A stretch of 64,000 bases of DNA. Source: UBA5314 sp964635975 (lineage in GTDB: Bacteria > Bacillota > Syntrophomonadia > Syntrophomonadales > Syntrophomonadaceae). Positions 1 to 8,051 of the stretch are shown here, piece by piece. The notes beneath the pieces were generated by a model. The model saw nothing but the letters and a program-made list of their open reading frames with translations, had not been told where the DNA came from and did no database searches. Position 1 is the first letter of the stretch; each line of letters opens with the position of its first letter. The stretch covers positions 1-64,000 of the forward strand of contig CAZWPO010000015.1 in assembly GCA_964635975.1 (NCBI GenBank), given 5' to 3'. A program made the translations under genes and the position numbers.

Positions 1-1
1 T

Positions 2-898
2 TACATACTCTACTTGATCATGTTAATGCTGGCAGCCAGGGCGCTGTTTTTTACATCGGCCCCGGATGAATCCCTTGAAGGTATGGACATGATCAGTATT
101 GCCTACCTGAAAGGCGGACCGGCGGGGGTTATTCAAACCGTGTTTTTTGATCTATGGAATCGGGGCTGCATAGAAGTAAATCCGATCGGCCAGGCTGTAA
201 TACATACAGAAAAAGGCCCTATGAATGCCCTGGAAACGACCGTAGCCCAGGAACTGACGACCTACACATCGGTTTCTATCGGCCTGCGCAAGCCTACAAA
301 GGAAACCAGGCAGAAACTGGAACCGTTTCTCGAGCCCGTCGCCCGGTCCCTGGAAGGCCGCGCCCTGCTGATGAACGATGCGGCTCGAAGCCGGCAGAAG
401 GCTCTGAAATGGGCATTCCTGGCATTGGGCCTGCTGCCTGGTATTTTGAAAGCGTATCTGGGTATTACCCACAATCGCCCGAGCATCTTCTTGATACTGG
501 CTCTGATCATATTTACAGTAGTGGCTTTTGTTCTTATGCGCACACGAAAAGGAGCGACGCCTGCTGCTAAAAAATATGTGAAGTCGCTGGCCAATCAGTA
601 CAGGGGCGAATTATCTACCTTGCAGGGGGGGCAGGTTCCCCAAACCAATCCGGCAGTTCTAGCCGCGATCTTCGGAGTGGGTGCTATTGCCGTGGCCTAC
701 AGCCCCTTGATGAGCCTGTTTCCTAGCAGTCAGGCTATAGGGTGCACTCACTGGAGCAGTTACGGCTGTACCCATACTGGTGGATGTACAGCTGCCGGGT
801 GTTCGAGCAGTTCGTCAGGTTGTTCTGGTAGTGGTTGTTCTGGCAGTTCCGGCTGTTCAGGGGGTGGAGGCTGTGGTGGCTGCGGAGGCGGAGACTAA
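2..898 (+). CDS. TIGR04222-like membrane protein with Gly-Cys-rich tail (5' end outside window)
   Basis: The reading frame is open back to the window edge, so the true start is probably upstream. The segment IAYLKGGPAGVIQTVFFDLW followed by a short acidic/hydrophobic stretch matches what I know of the TIGR04222 domain (a GGP..A motif near a membrane-anchored N terminus). Two hydrophobic segments follow at about residues 130-180 and one at about 215-240. The last 55 residues are Gly/Ser/Cys with nine cysteines, every one preceded by glycine. The stop lies inside the start region of the radical SAM gene, which implies translational coupling. The function of the family is not known. The tail could be a substrate of the neighbouring enzyme or just the low-complexity tail typical of the family. 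Confidence 0.7.
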   Translation, partial: YILYLIMLMLAARALFFTSAPDESLEGMDMISIAYLKGGPAGVIQTVFFDLWNRGCIEVNPIGQAVIHTEKGPMNALETTVAQELTTYTSVSIGLRKPTKETRQKLEPFLEPVARSLEGRALLMNDAARSRQKALKWAFLALGLLPGILKAYLGITHNRPSIFLILALIIFTVVAFVLMRTRKGATPAAKKYVKSLANQYRGELSTLQGGQVPQTNPAVLAAIFGVGAIAVAYSPLMSLFPSSQAIGCTHWSSYGCTHTGGCTAAGCSSSSSGCSGSGCSGSSGCSGGGGCGGCGGGD

Positions 899-1919
899 TT
901 TTACTATTCAATGGCATATTACAGAGCGCTGCAATTGCCGGTGTTTGCACTGCTACCAGGAGGAAGCAAGCGCAGAGTCCAGCCCCCAGGAGTTAGAGCA
1001 ATTCTTGACGGAGATTGAGAGTTTCTTTGAGCAGCGCCCGGGCATCATTACCATTACCGGAGGCGAGCCGCTTCTGCATCCCTATTTTTTTACCCTGCTT
1101 GATAAACTTAACCACCGGTTCGGAGTTCTAAGCAATGGAACTCTCATTGATATGAGGACCGCTGCTATGCTGGCGGAGAGGAAGCCGGCTTTTGTGCAAG
1201 TCAGCATTGAAGGAAAGGAAAAGACCCATGATCACATTAGAGGGCGGGGGACTTATAGAGCTTCTCTGGAGGGCATTAAAAATCTACTTCAGGCCGGATT
1301 AAGAGTACTGATATCGTTTACCGCCCATCAAAAAAACTACCTGGAACTGCCAGCGGTAGCACACCTGGGCAGGAGACTCGGTGTTGATAAAGTCTGGGTG
1401 GACCGCATGATTCCCGCCGGGAACGGCTGCAGCATTAATGGATTGACATTAGAACAGAGTAGACAACTATTCTACTTGATGAAAAAAAGCGGGGTCGCTA
1501 TGGACCGTGCCCTGCAATTCCTGGCCGGCGGCCGTCCCTATCGGTGCCAGGCAGGTAGAAACCTAATGGCCATAGTGCCAGGAGGAGACGTTTACCCATG
1601 CCGGAGGATGCCAATTACTGCAGGAAATCTGAATAAAAACACCCTGGAGGAGATCTACCAGGTAGAAATCATGAGCAGCCTTCGTACAGAAGATAGCGAA
1701 GGCTGCTCTGGCTGCTTATATGAAAAAATTTGCGGAGGTGGTCTGCGCTGCCTGGCTTATGCAATAACCGGCAGCCCCTTTAATCCCGACCCGGTTTGCT
1801 GGATAGCGGATAACATCAAAAAGACGAAGGACGGAAAAGGCGGAAAACCGGCCAGGGATGCCATTATCGGGGATAATAAACCATCTTTTTGGAAACGATG
1901 GCAGCAAAACCTGTCATAG
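876..1919 (+). CDS. Radical SAM/SPASM protein
   Basis: The protein has the 4Fe-4S motif CxxxCxxC (CNCRCLHC) within 25 residues of the start, the SAM-binding ITGGEPLLHP motif, and a C-terminal SPASM domain with the pattern C..C....CGGGLRC and a final Cys in PVCW. SPASM enzymes usually modify peptides or proteins and hold auxiliary iron-sulfur clusters. The frame stays open far upstream only because the Gly-Cys tail of the preceding gene reads as VVLVVVV in this frame. The best start is GTG 876, five bases after a GGAGG at 866-870, with GTG 873 as the alternative. It overlaps the upstream gene by 23 bases, so the two are almost certainly co-translated. The likely substrate is the cysteine tail of that neighbour, which is inference. 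Confidence 0.85.
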   Translation: MAAEAETNFTIQWHITERCNCRCLHCYQEEASAESSPQELEQFLTEIESFFEQRPGIITITGGEPLLHPYFFTLLDKLNHRFGVLSNGTLIDMRTAAMLAERKPAFVQVSIEGKEKTHDHIRGRGTYRASLEGIKNLLQAGLRVLISFTAHQKNYLELPAVAHLGRRLGVDKVWVDRMIPAGNGCSINGLTLEQSRQLFYLMKKSGVAMDRALQFLAGGRPYRCQAGRNLMAIVPGGDVYPCRRMPITAGNLNKNTLEEIYQVEIMSSLRTEDSEGCSGCLYEKICGGGLRCLAYAITGSPFNPDPVCWIADNIKKTKDGKGGKPARDAIIGDNKPSFWKRWQQNLS

Positions 1920-1924
1920 AAAAC

Positions 1925-1963
1925 AGCCGCGGGCTAACAGGCTGAACCCGCGGCTATTATTTT
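1925..1963 (+). terminator. Intrinsic terminator after radical SAM gene
   Basis: A nine-base perfect stem (AGCCGCGGG / CCCGCGGCT, 1925-1933 and 1947-1955) is followed by ATTATTTTC. It lies six bases after the radical SAM stop and faces the convergent gene ending at 2002, so it may act in both directions. Confidence 0.8.
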
Positions 1964-2001
1964 CTATCGTTTGGTTCACAGTGGGCATGAATTTTGTTTG
2001 A

Positions 2002-4320
2002 TTATGGCCCGGTAGCCAGCTCGCTTATCACCCAGGAACCGCTAATCTGTTTAACAGTCACCCAGCGGGTGTTGTCCCCATCCATCCACATCATCTCCGG
2101 GGTGCCCGGTTTTAACTGCAGAGAAAACTGGACCTTGTATACTTGCTGGTCAAGAGTCCACTCTCCGGGGTTCCAGTCATCAATACTGCTTACTTGAAGG
2201 GTGTCAAAGGAAGTGAAACTGTCCCTCCACATGGATTGAGTGCCGGCGTTGCCAAGCATTTCCGAACACATCAGTGACAGGGCATCATCAACCTCACCAC
2301 TACCCAGGCTGCTGAAGAACATATCCACGATCTGTTTGCCGTTATACGGCAGCTCGGTGGTCCCGGAATCTTCCAGATTAATAGTAATAGTACGTGTGGT
2401 TCCATCCCACTTAACTTCTGCCTGCAGGGCCTCGGCCACAAAGCGGAGGGGAACCATGGTGCGTCCGCCTATGATTTGGGCCGGCTGGCTTAGAGCGGTT
2501 TCATGTCCGTTTACCTGGGCCGTACCTAAACCAATGATTAGTTTTATGGAGGTATCACCCTTGGTGGCGGTGACCATCTGACTGGCCGCATCCCAGCTTA
2601 CCGTGGCGCCCAGAGCTTCAAAGATAGCCCGCATGGGAACCAGGGTACTGCCTCCAATTATGACCGGCGGCTGGTCAAAGGACAACTGCTGGCCGTTCAG
2701 GATTACCGTTATATCAGATTGTGCAGAAGTACCTGACTGCCCGCTGTTTGTCTGAGAGGGCTGAATCGTTCCACCTCCGGATGTCTGGGTGCTGGAATTA
2801 AGGGGCAGGACGCCTAACTGGGAGTCATTTTCGTTGTAGAAAAAGGTGCCCATCTTGCCATAACGGCTGCAGGTAAAGAAGCCGGGGGTATAATGCTTGA
2901 GAGGGAGTATCTGGGGATTTTGCTTGAAGCCTTCCTGTCCCCAGCCGTTTACTTCCCACTGCCAGCAGGTGTTGTCGAAGGCAAACTGGGAAACCTCCGC
3001 CGGATCGTTCCCCGTAGCCTCAATCCTTATATGTGGAGCGCCGGCACTGCTTATTTTACAGAGACCCGGTACACTTTCGCTTTCTAAAAGGCTGGAACCG
3101 GAAAAACAGACGGTGCCCAGGTGGCTGTCGTTAAGATTGCCCATCACCAGACCCAGTTTGCCGTAGCGGCCAATGGTCATCATGAACATCCCGTAATTTG
3201 GTATCGCAAACGTCTTATCGTTAGCCTGGTAGCTGCTCATAGCCCAGCCAGTTACTTCATCGTGCTGGTATGCTCCCTTATCCCAGATGCCTACCTCGAC
3301 GGCTCCTCCCTCGGAGTGCACCTGCAGTTGGTCTCCTTGACGGGTTATTTGCCCAAGACCGGGAACATTCAATCCGTTAAACGCGCCTCCCTGAAATACC
3401 TTGTAGCTGAGTATGCCGTCATTTTCGCGGATAAACACGACATAGATCTTCTCATAGCGGGCCAGCATCATTACACAGGTCCGGTAATGGGGCAGGGCGA
3501 AAGTCTGCGGGTTCTTCTGATATTCGGGGAAAGCCCAGCCCCCGACTTCGGTATGGCTGTAGATTTGACCACTTGAACTCCAGGGATTACTGCTCTCACT
3601 TAAGGCAACGCTTTCAATCCCCGTGGAGGGGTTGTCAGGCGAAGCGCTGGCATTTAGTGTAAGGTAGGAGACTTCTACGGGCGATGCTGAACTATTGGCC
3701 TGGACCTGAAGTCTGTAGAGCGAATCGGTCCCGCCCTCCGGATTGGGAACTGCTGTCAGGGTAACAAAGGAAGTATCGTCTATTATGATTGTATTCGAGA
3801 GATTAGACTGCAGTGTGTCTTGATTGTCAGTCGTGTTGAGGTCCGATTGCTGTTCATTCTGATCATCGGGCGGATTCTGGTCTTGATCAGACAGCTGATC
3901 GGAAGCCTGATGGGTAACACTGAAGGTGGAGCTGTAGGCCTCAGTCCTATTCACAGTGCTGGGGGTGAAGATCCTTATTCTGTAATCGCTGCCCTCTGGA
4001 ACATAAACGGACTGTATTGTCCAGGTGTATGACCCACTGCCAGCAGAGCCGACAGAAATGTTTGAGGCTATACGATACAGGCTTCTATCTCCTGTGTAAA
4101 GGGTCAGATTTACCTTGTCGCCCGGATCTCCGGTATAGGTCCAGGTAATGTTCTGCTGGGTGCCGGCTACCCAAACATCCCCAGCTACGGGTGATGTAAT
4201 GGCAAAAGAGGCGTCACTGGCACTTGCTATATTAAAACTATTTGGATAAATAAAACATGACATGACAAATAAAAAGATGAAAATAATGCATGTCGCAGGG
4301 GCTTTCTTTCGCATAGACAT
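2002..4320 (-). CDS. Secreted Kre9/KNH-like and stalk-domain protein with three internal repeats
   Basis: The signal peptide is at residues 1-35. A Kre9/KNH-type beta domain follows (about 40-130: SPVAGDVWVAGTQQNITWTY). A Gln/Asp/Asn-rich linker leads to three repeats of about 85 residues sharing a GWa..Yq.Npq.FalP.Y....RYgK..... .ND..Lg pattern (about 245-520). Next come two copper-amine-oxidase-N 'stalk' repeats (VPMRAIFEALGA and VPLRFVAEALQA). A C-terminal domain of about 105 residues is unassigned. I chose ATG 4320 because AAGGAGG sits seven bases upstream; TTG 4326 is too close. This is probably a cell-surface or envelope protein. No catalytic motif is visible. Confidence 0.8.
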   Translation of the reverse strand: MSMRKKAPATCIIFIFLFVMSCFIYPNSFNIASASDASFAITSPVAGDVWVAGTQQNITWTYTGDPGDKVNLTLYTGDRSLYRIASNISVGSAGSGSYTWTIQSVYVPEGSDYRIRIFTPSTVNRTEAYSSTFSVTHQASDQLSDQDQNPPDDQNEQQSDLNTTDNQDTLQSNLSNTIIIDDTSFVTLTAVPNPEGGTDSLYRLQVQANSSASPVEVSYLTLNASASPDNPSTGIESVALSESSNPWSSSGQIYSHTEVGGWAFPEYQKNPQTFALPHYRTCVMMLARYEKIYVVFIRENDGILSYKVFQGGAFNGLNVPGLGQITRQGDQLQVHSEGGAVEVGIWDKGAYQHDEVTGWAMSSYQANDKTFAIPNYGMFMMTIGRYGKLGLVMGNLNDSHLGTVCFSGSSLLESESVPGLCKISSAGAPHIRIEATGNDPAEVSQFAFDNTCWQWEVNGWGQEGFKQNPQILPLKHYTPGFFTCSRYGKMGTFFYNENDSQLGVLPLNSSTQTSGGGTIQPSQTNSGQSGTSAQSDITVILNGQQLSFDQPPVIIGGSTLVPMRAIFEALGATVSWDAASQMVTATKGDTSIKLIIGLGTAQVNGHETALSQPAQIIGGRTMVPLRFVAEALQAEVKWDGTTRTITINLEDSGTTELPYNGKQIVDMFFSSLGSGEVDDALSLMCSEMLGNAGTQSMWRDSFTSFDTLQVSSIDDWNPGEWTLDQQVYKVQFSLQLKPGTPEMMWMDGDNTRWVTVKQISGSWVISELATGP

Positions 4321-4882
4321 GATCAATCCTCCTTACTACATAGAACCCTTGAGAAGAGCAAGAATAAAACAACCATAATGCAGCAAATAATCAGGCTATC
4401 GCTCCTCCTCTCCCAACCTTTGAAAAAATAATGTCAAAACTCGGTTTTTATTTAGTATACCAAAAATGGCCAGGTTTTTTAGGGCTGTTTTACTAAAATC
4501 TACTATAAATGCCAAAGAATCAATCCACATCAGTTCCTAATCTATTCAAAGAAAAAACACCCGTAAGTGTGATAATTAGAGGCACTATTTATCCGCTGAT
4601 AAAACATCCTGGGCTCTTGGGAAATCGTATCTAGCCCACGATTTAAAAGATAATATCTTTTGGGGGAAGGACAATTCTCTCAAACTAACACCGTATTAAG
4701 ATAAATAATCCAGCAATTTTAAAAAAATTTTATAATGCTGCCGTATTATTATAGGAGTAATAAAAAAATCTAATGCAATACAGCGCTTACTCCAGGCTGT
4801 TTCTGCTGAAACTGAGGCAGCAACATTAAAGGGGGCATGGCTTTTAGCAGAAATGCGAAACCAGATCGGAGGGAGTGAGAGA
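4321..4882. other. Intergenic region, divergent promoters expected
   Basis: This AT-rich stretch of 562 bases separates two divergently transcribed genes. I see no long ORF, no known riboswitch and no clear repeat. Short ORFs near 4773 and 4839 lack a well-spaced ribosome binding site and are not called. Confidence 0.5.
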
Positions 4883-5845
4883 ATGGTCACCTTAAAAAAA
4901 CACAAAAGGCTGTTGTTGTTCTTCCTGACCTGCCTGGTATTATGTTCATTTACGCTTGCAAATGTGGTCGATGCCGCGGTAGGCCACAGCACCAGTCATG
5001 GGTCTTCCAGCAGTTCATCCGGATCTACTTCGTCGAGCAGGAGCTTCAGCTCCAGTTCAAGTTCCAGCAGCACCGGTTCGGCGTCAACGGGGGAGATGCC
5101 TGGCGGGATGCTGGTTGCTGTAATTGCTATCGTCCTGGCGGCAATAATTATTGTTATTGTGGTTATTGTATCGATTTTTAAAACAAGAAAAGGCCCGATA
5201 ACAGAAGAATATCAGAGTATGATGGATGCGGTGGCCAATGTTGCTGCCGCCGCTTCCATTAAAGAGCCTGCCTATTTGAGGCAGGCACTAGCAGAACTTG
5301 CCGAACGCGACCCGGAGTTTTCGGAAGACCTGTTCATATCCCGGGTAAATAATATGTTTGTGCAACTACAAGAAGCCTGGCAGGCCAAAGACTGGAAAAA
5401 GGTCAGACCATTTGAATCCGACGAATTGTTTAACATGCATGCGAGGCAGCTACAGGAACTGATCGACAGCCACACTACCAATGTAGTCGACGAAATAGCT
5501 ATACTTAAGACGTTGATTACTGATTACCACTACAACGGAACTACCGAGTCCCTGGATGTTTACATGCGGGTCCGCTACAAAGATTACATTATGGATGACA
5601 ACACGGGAAAGGTGGTAGAGGGTGATCCCAATCGTGAGATCACTATGGAATATGAACTGGTCATGAGCAGAAAGAAAGGCGTTATCACCCGTCTGGCACA
5701 GAACACCGTGGTCAGCACCTGCCCCAACTGTGGTGCTAATGTCAGCATCAACGCCTCTGGAGAATGCGAGTACTGCGGCAGCGTTGTAAGCAACGGCGAC
5801 TTTGACTGGGTGCTGACCCGACTGGATGTCCTTTCCCAGATTTAG
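4883..5845 (+). CDS. Tim44-like domain membrane protein with C-terminal zinc ribbon
   Basis: The signal peptide (LLLFFLTCLVLCSFTLANVV) is followed by a Ser-rich linker and a strong membrane helix at about residues 83-105. A domain of about 150 residues then resembles the bacterial Tim44-like family (ISRVNNMFVQLQEAWQAKDW...). A C-terminal zinc ribbon, CPNCG...CEYCG, closes the protein. ATG 4883 is preceded by GGAGGGAG with good spacing; the upstream ATG 4853 has none. The family is often linked to membrane-associated scaffolding, but its role in bacteria is unknown. The following gene, 186 bases on, is also a secreted protein on the same strand. Confidence 0.75.
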   Translation: MVTLKKHKRLLLFFLTCLVLCSFTLANVVDAAVGHSTSHGSSSSSSGSTSSSRSFSSSSSSSSTGSASTGEMPGGMLVAVIAIVLAAIIIVIVVIVSIFKTRKGPITEEYQSMMDAVANVAAAASIKEPAYLRQALAELAERDPEFSEDLFISRVNNMFVQLQEAWQAKDWKKVRPFESDELFNMHARQLQELIDSHTTNVVDEIAILKTLITDYHYNGTTESLDVYMRVRYKDYIMDDNTGKVVEGDPNREITMEYELVMSRKKGVITRLAQNTVVSTCPNCGANVSINASGECEYCGSVVSNGDFDWVLTRLDVLSQI

Positions 5846-5867
5846 GCGGCCTTGGAGTAATTTATAG

Positions 5868-6010
5868 CGGTATCCGTGAGAGGGATAACCAGAGGTGATT
5901 ATCTGAGGAAACCAAACCAAGCAAGATTAGGAATCCCAGACCCGGTGACGGATTTGTTTTTGGACCGAAAAAAGCAAAGTCGATGATGGTTTGACGACTT
6001 ACCCGGAGGA
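5868..6010 (+). promoter_or_regulatory. Possible structured 5' leader of the FN3/stalk-domain gene
   Basis: Three short hairpins can be drawn in the leader: GGTATCC (5869-5875) with GGGATAACC, CAGA (5890-5893) with TCTG (5902-5905), and AAGTCG (5977-5982) with CGACTT (5995-6000). GCAAAG occurs near the third. I tried the cyclic di-GMP-I, cyclic di-GMP-II and cyclic di-AMP riboswitch patterns and none fits, so this is only a candidate leader. Confidence 0.25.
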
Positions 6011-6031
6011 CAGCAAAAAGGAGGCGTAATC

Positions 6032-7876
6032 ATGAGATGGTTTAAGATGTTGATCATTGTGTGTATGATATCGGCTCTGGTTATAGGGCCCATACCCGGG
6101 CAGGCGAGTGCAGCTAATCTCCCCGGGGTGGCAAATCTAAAGGCGGTGGTTTCCGATGATGGTTACATAACATTGACATGGGACCCTCCTTTCATGATGT
6201 CTGCATCTGCGATTGATAGCTACGATATTCGCGTACAATATAATGATCAAAATTATAATTTTTACAATCAGGATTTACCTGATTGCACATGGGGCTATAC
6301 TCCTCTCCTGGGTCCAGGCCTCATCCTCATCCATGTCTCATATGAAATAGATGATAATGGGAGTAACCCCGTCACGGTAAGAGCAGAATATTTTGCCCCC
6401 CCCTCCCCAAGCGGATTGCAATTCAGCGAGGTAACATGGAACGGTGTCAATCTCAAGTGGGAAGATAAGAGCAATTATGAGACAGCCTGGTTTGTCGACA
6501 TCACCGGACAATCCTATGATCATATCCCGCTTCACGAGCAGATTAAGCTGGAGCCCAACGACAATCAATATGTTGAAGCTTTTTTCTCCGGTGCTTCCAG
6601 TCCCCTGGCGCAAGGAGGGTACTATACCTTCAAAGTATGGGCCCAAACAGGTCCTTTTGTCGGCACGTCAGCGCAGGTTAGCACCCGCATTCCCATGTGC
6701 CCGCCTACCCAGCTGATGGCTGACAGCAGGACATGGGATACCGGACCTGGAGTTGAACTGACCTGGAAGAATAATTCTCGATGGGAGGACAAAATCGAGA
6801 TTGAACGTACTAATCCCGATGGGACAAAGAAATATATCTTGGTGGATGATGACGAAGAAAGTTATCATGACCAAAACCTGGGGTACTTCTCGAAATATAC
6901 CTATCGCGTCCGTGCAACAAGTACTGTTCCCGGCGTGAGTTCGGAATGGTCCGACCCGGTATCGGTAATTACCCCGCGATTGCCAGTCGAAGATTCCATC
7001 TCCAACCAGAACCTGAGCAGCGATACAGCTCATCCTATCAAAATGCAGATAAACGGCCGGCTCCTGGATACGGATGTTGATCCGCTTATCCTGGAGGGGA
7101 GAACCATGGTGCCGATAAGGGCTATTTTATCAGCTCTGGGGGCTACGCTGGATTGGAATCAGGAGGACCAGACTATCCTTATCAATAAAGGCGCCTATTC
7201 TGTAAAAATGCAGATAGGGAATAAAAGGGCCTTTGTCAACGGAAAGGAAGTAGAGATGGACGCGCCGCCACGCATTATTAACGGCCGCACCATGGGCCCG
7301 GTACGCTTTATCGCAGAGAATTTTGGCTGTGATGTGCAGTGGGATCGCGATCAGAGACTAATAACTATAGCCGGCCTTGCCGATGGTGACGCGACGAACG
7401 GTGAGAACCAGGAAAATGGCCAGTCTGGACAAAGCATAAAAAACAACAATTTGATCGAGATGCCCAAAAACACCATCAGCCAGGATAATGATGAGACGTC
7501 TATAGCCATTCCTATCAAAAAGTATGTTATCACCCTTGAGCCGGCCCAGATCACTCTTGATGCGAACCACTCAGTGACTTTTGAAGGATATCTGAAATGC
7601 GGGCTGACCGCTAGCAGCGCCATCACGCCAGCTGCAGGAAAAGAGGTCACGCTATTTAATGCCGAAGGTACAGCGCGAACTTCTATCGGTAAGGCGCAAA
7701 CCAATAGTCAGGGGATGTATTCCTTCAAATACGTGCCTCCCGAAAGCGGGACTTTTATAGCCGTCTACCAAAACGATGACGGTGAGGATCTAGCGGTCAG
7801 CAGTACTTCCACTGTAACAGTAAAAAAGGCTATTGTAATACCCGGGAAGATACCAGCGATACGCACCCTGCCCTAA
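6032..7876 (+). CDS. Secreted fibronectin-III / stalk-domain protein
   Basis: The signal peptide (residues 1-28, ending GQASAA) is followed by two or three fibronectin-III-like modules (about 30-310; VANLKAVVSDDGYITLTWD and a later module starting CPPTQLMADS). Two copper-amine-oxidase-N repeats come next (about 345-455, VPIRAILSALGA and GPVRFIAENFG). An Asn/Gln-rich linker and a C-terminal Ig-like beta domain (about 490-605, SVTFEGYL) complete it. The start ATG has AAAGGAGG eight bases upstream. All the domains are adhesive or structural, so a cell-surface or biofilm-matrix protein is the best reading. No enzyme motif is seen. Confidence 0.8.
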   Translation: MRWFKMLIIVCMISALVIGPIPGQASAANLPGVANLKAVVSDDGYITLTWDPPFMMSASAIDSYDIRVQYNDQNYNFYNQDLPDCTWGYTPLLGPGLILIHVSYEIDDNGSNPVTVRAEYFAPPSPSGLQFSEVTWNGVNLKWEDKSNYETAWFVDITGQSYDHIPLHEQIKLEPNDNQYVEAFFSGASSPLAQGGYYTFKVWAQTGPFVGTSAQVSTRIPMCPPTQLMADSRTWDTGPGVELTWKNNSRWEDKIEIERTNPDGTKKYILVDDDEESYHDQNLGYFSKYTYRVRATSTVPGVSSEWSDPVSVITPRLPVEDSISNQNLSSDTAHPIKMQINGRLLDTDVDPLILEGRTMVPIRAILSALGATLDWNQEDQTILINKGAYSVKMQIGNKRAFVNGKEVEMDAPPRIINGRTMGPVRFIAENFGCDVQWDRDQRLITIAGLADGDATNGENQENGQSGQSIKNNNLIEMPKNTISQDNDETSIAIPIKKYVITLEPAQITLDANHSVTFEGYLKCGLTASSAITPAAGKEVTLFNAEGTARTSIGKAQTNSQGMYSFKYVPPESGTFIAVYQNDDGEDLAVSSTSTVTVKKAIVIPGKIPAIRTLP

Positions 7877-7987
7877 TTCAGTGATCAATTCAAAGTGCCG
7901 CGTATCGCGCATTTATGAAGGCAAGATCGAAGAGCCGGGGTAATCTCCCTAAAATGTTAAATCAGTTCTCAAAAAATTTAAAACATG

Positions 7988-8020
7988 CCCGGATGCTTTT
8001 ATATAAGACCATCCGGGTTT
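7988..8020. terminator. Bidirectional terminator between convergent genes
   Basis: A perfect eight-base stem, CCCGGATG (7988-7995) with CATCCGGG (8010-8017), is followed by TTT on the plus strand. On the minus strand it is followed by a T-rich run. It lies between the stops of the convergent genes at 7876 and 8052. Confidence 0.65.
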
Positions 8021-8051
8021 CGATCTGTTAGAGAAGCGATTTAGACTCGAA

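Noticed and set aside
780..875. N-terminal extension of the radical SAM protein (VVLVVVVLAV)
   Set aside because: It is the Gly-Cys tail of the upstream gene read in another frame, not a membrane segment.
5860..6025. Possible cyclic di-GMP riboswitch before the FN3/stalk-domain gene
   Set aside because: GCAAAG and short hairpins are present, but the conserved GGGCAAACC, GACGCAAAGCC and closing elements are not. Kept only as a low-confidence structured leader.
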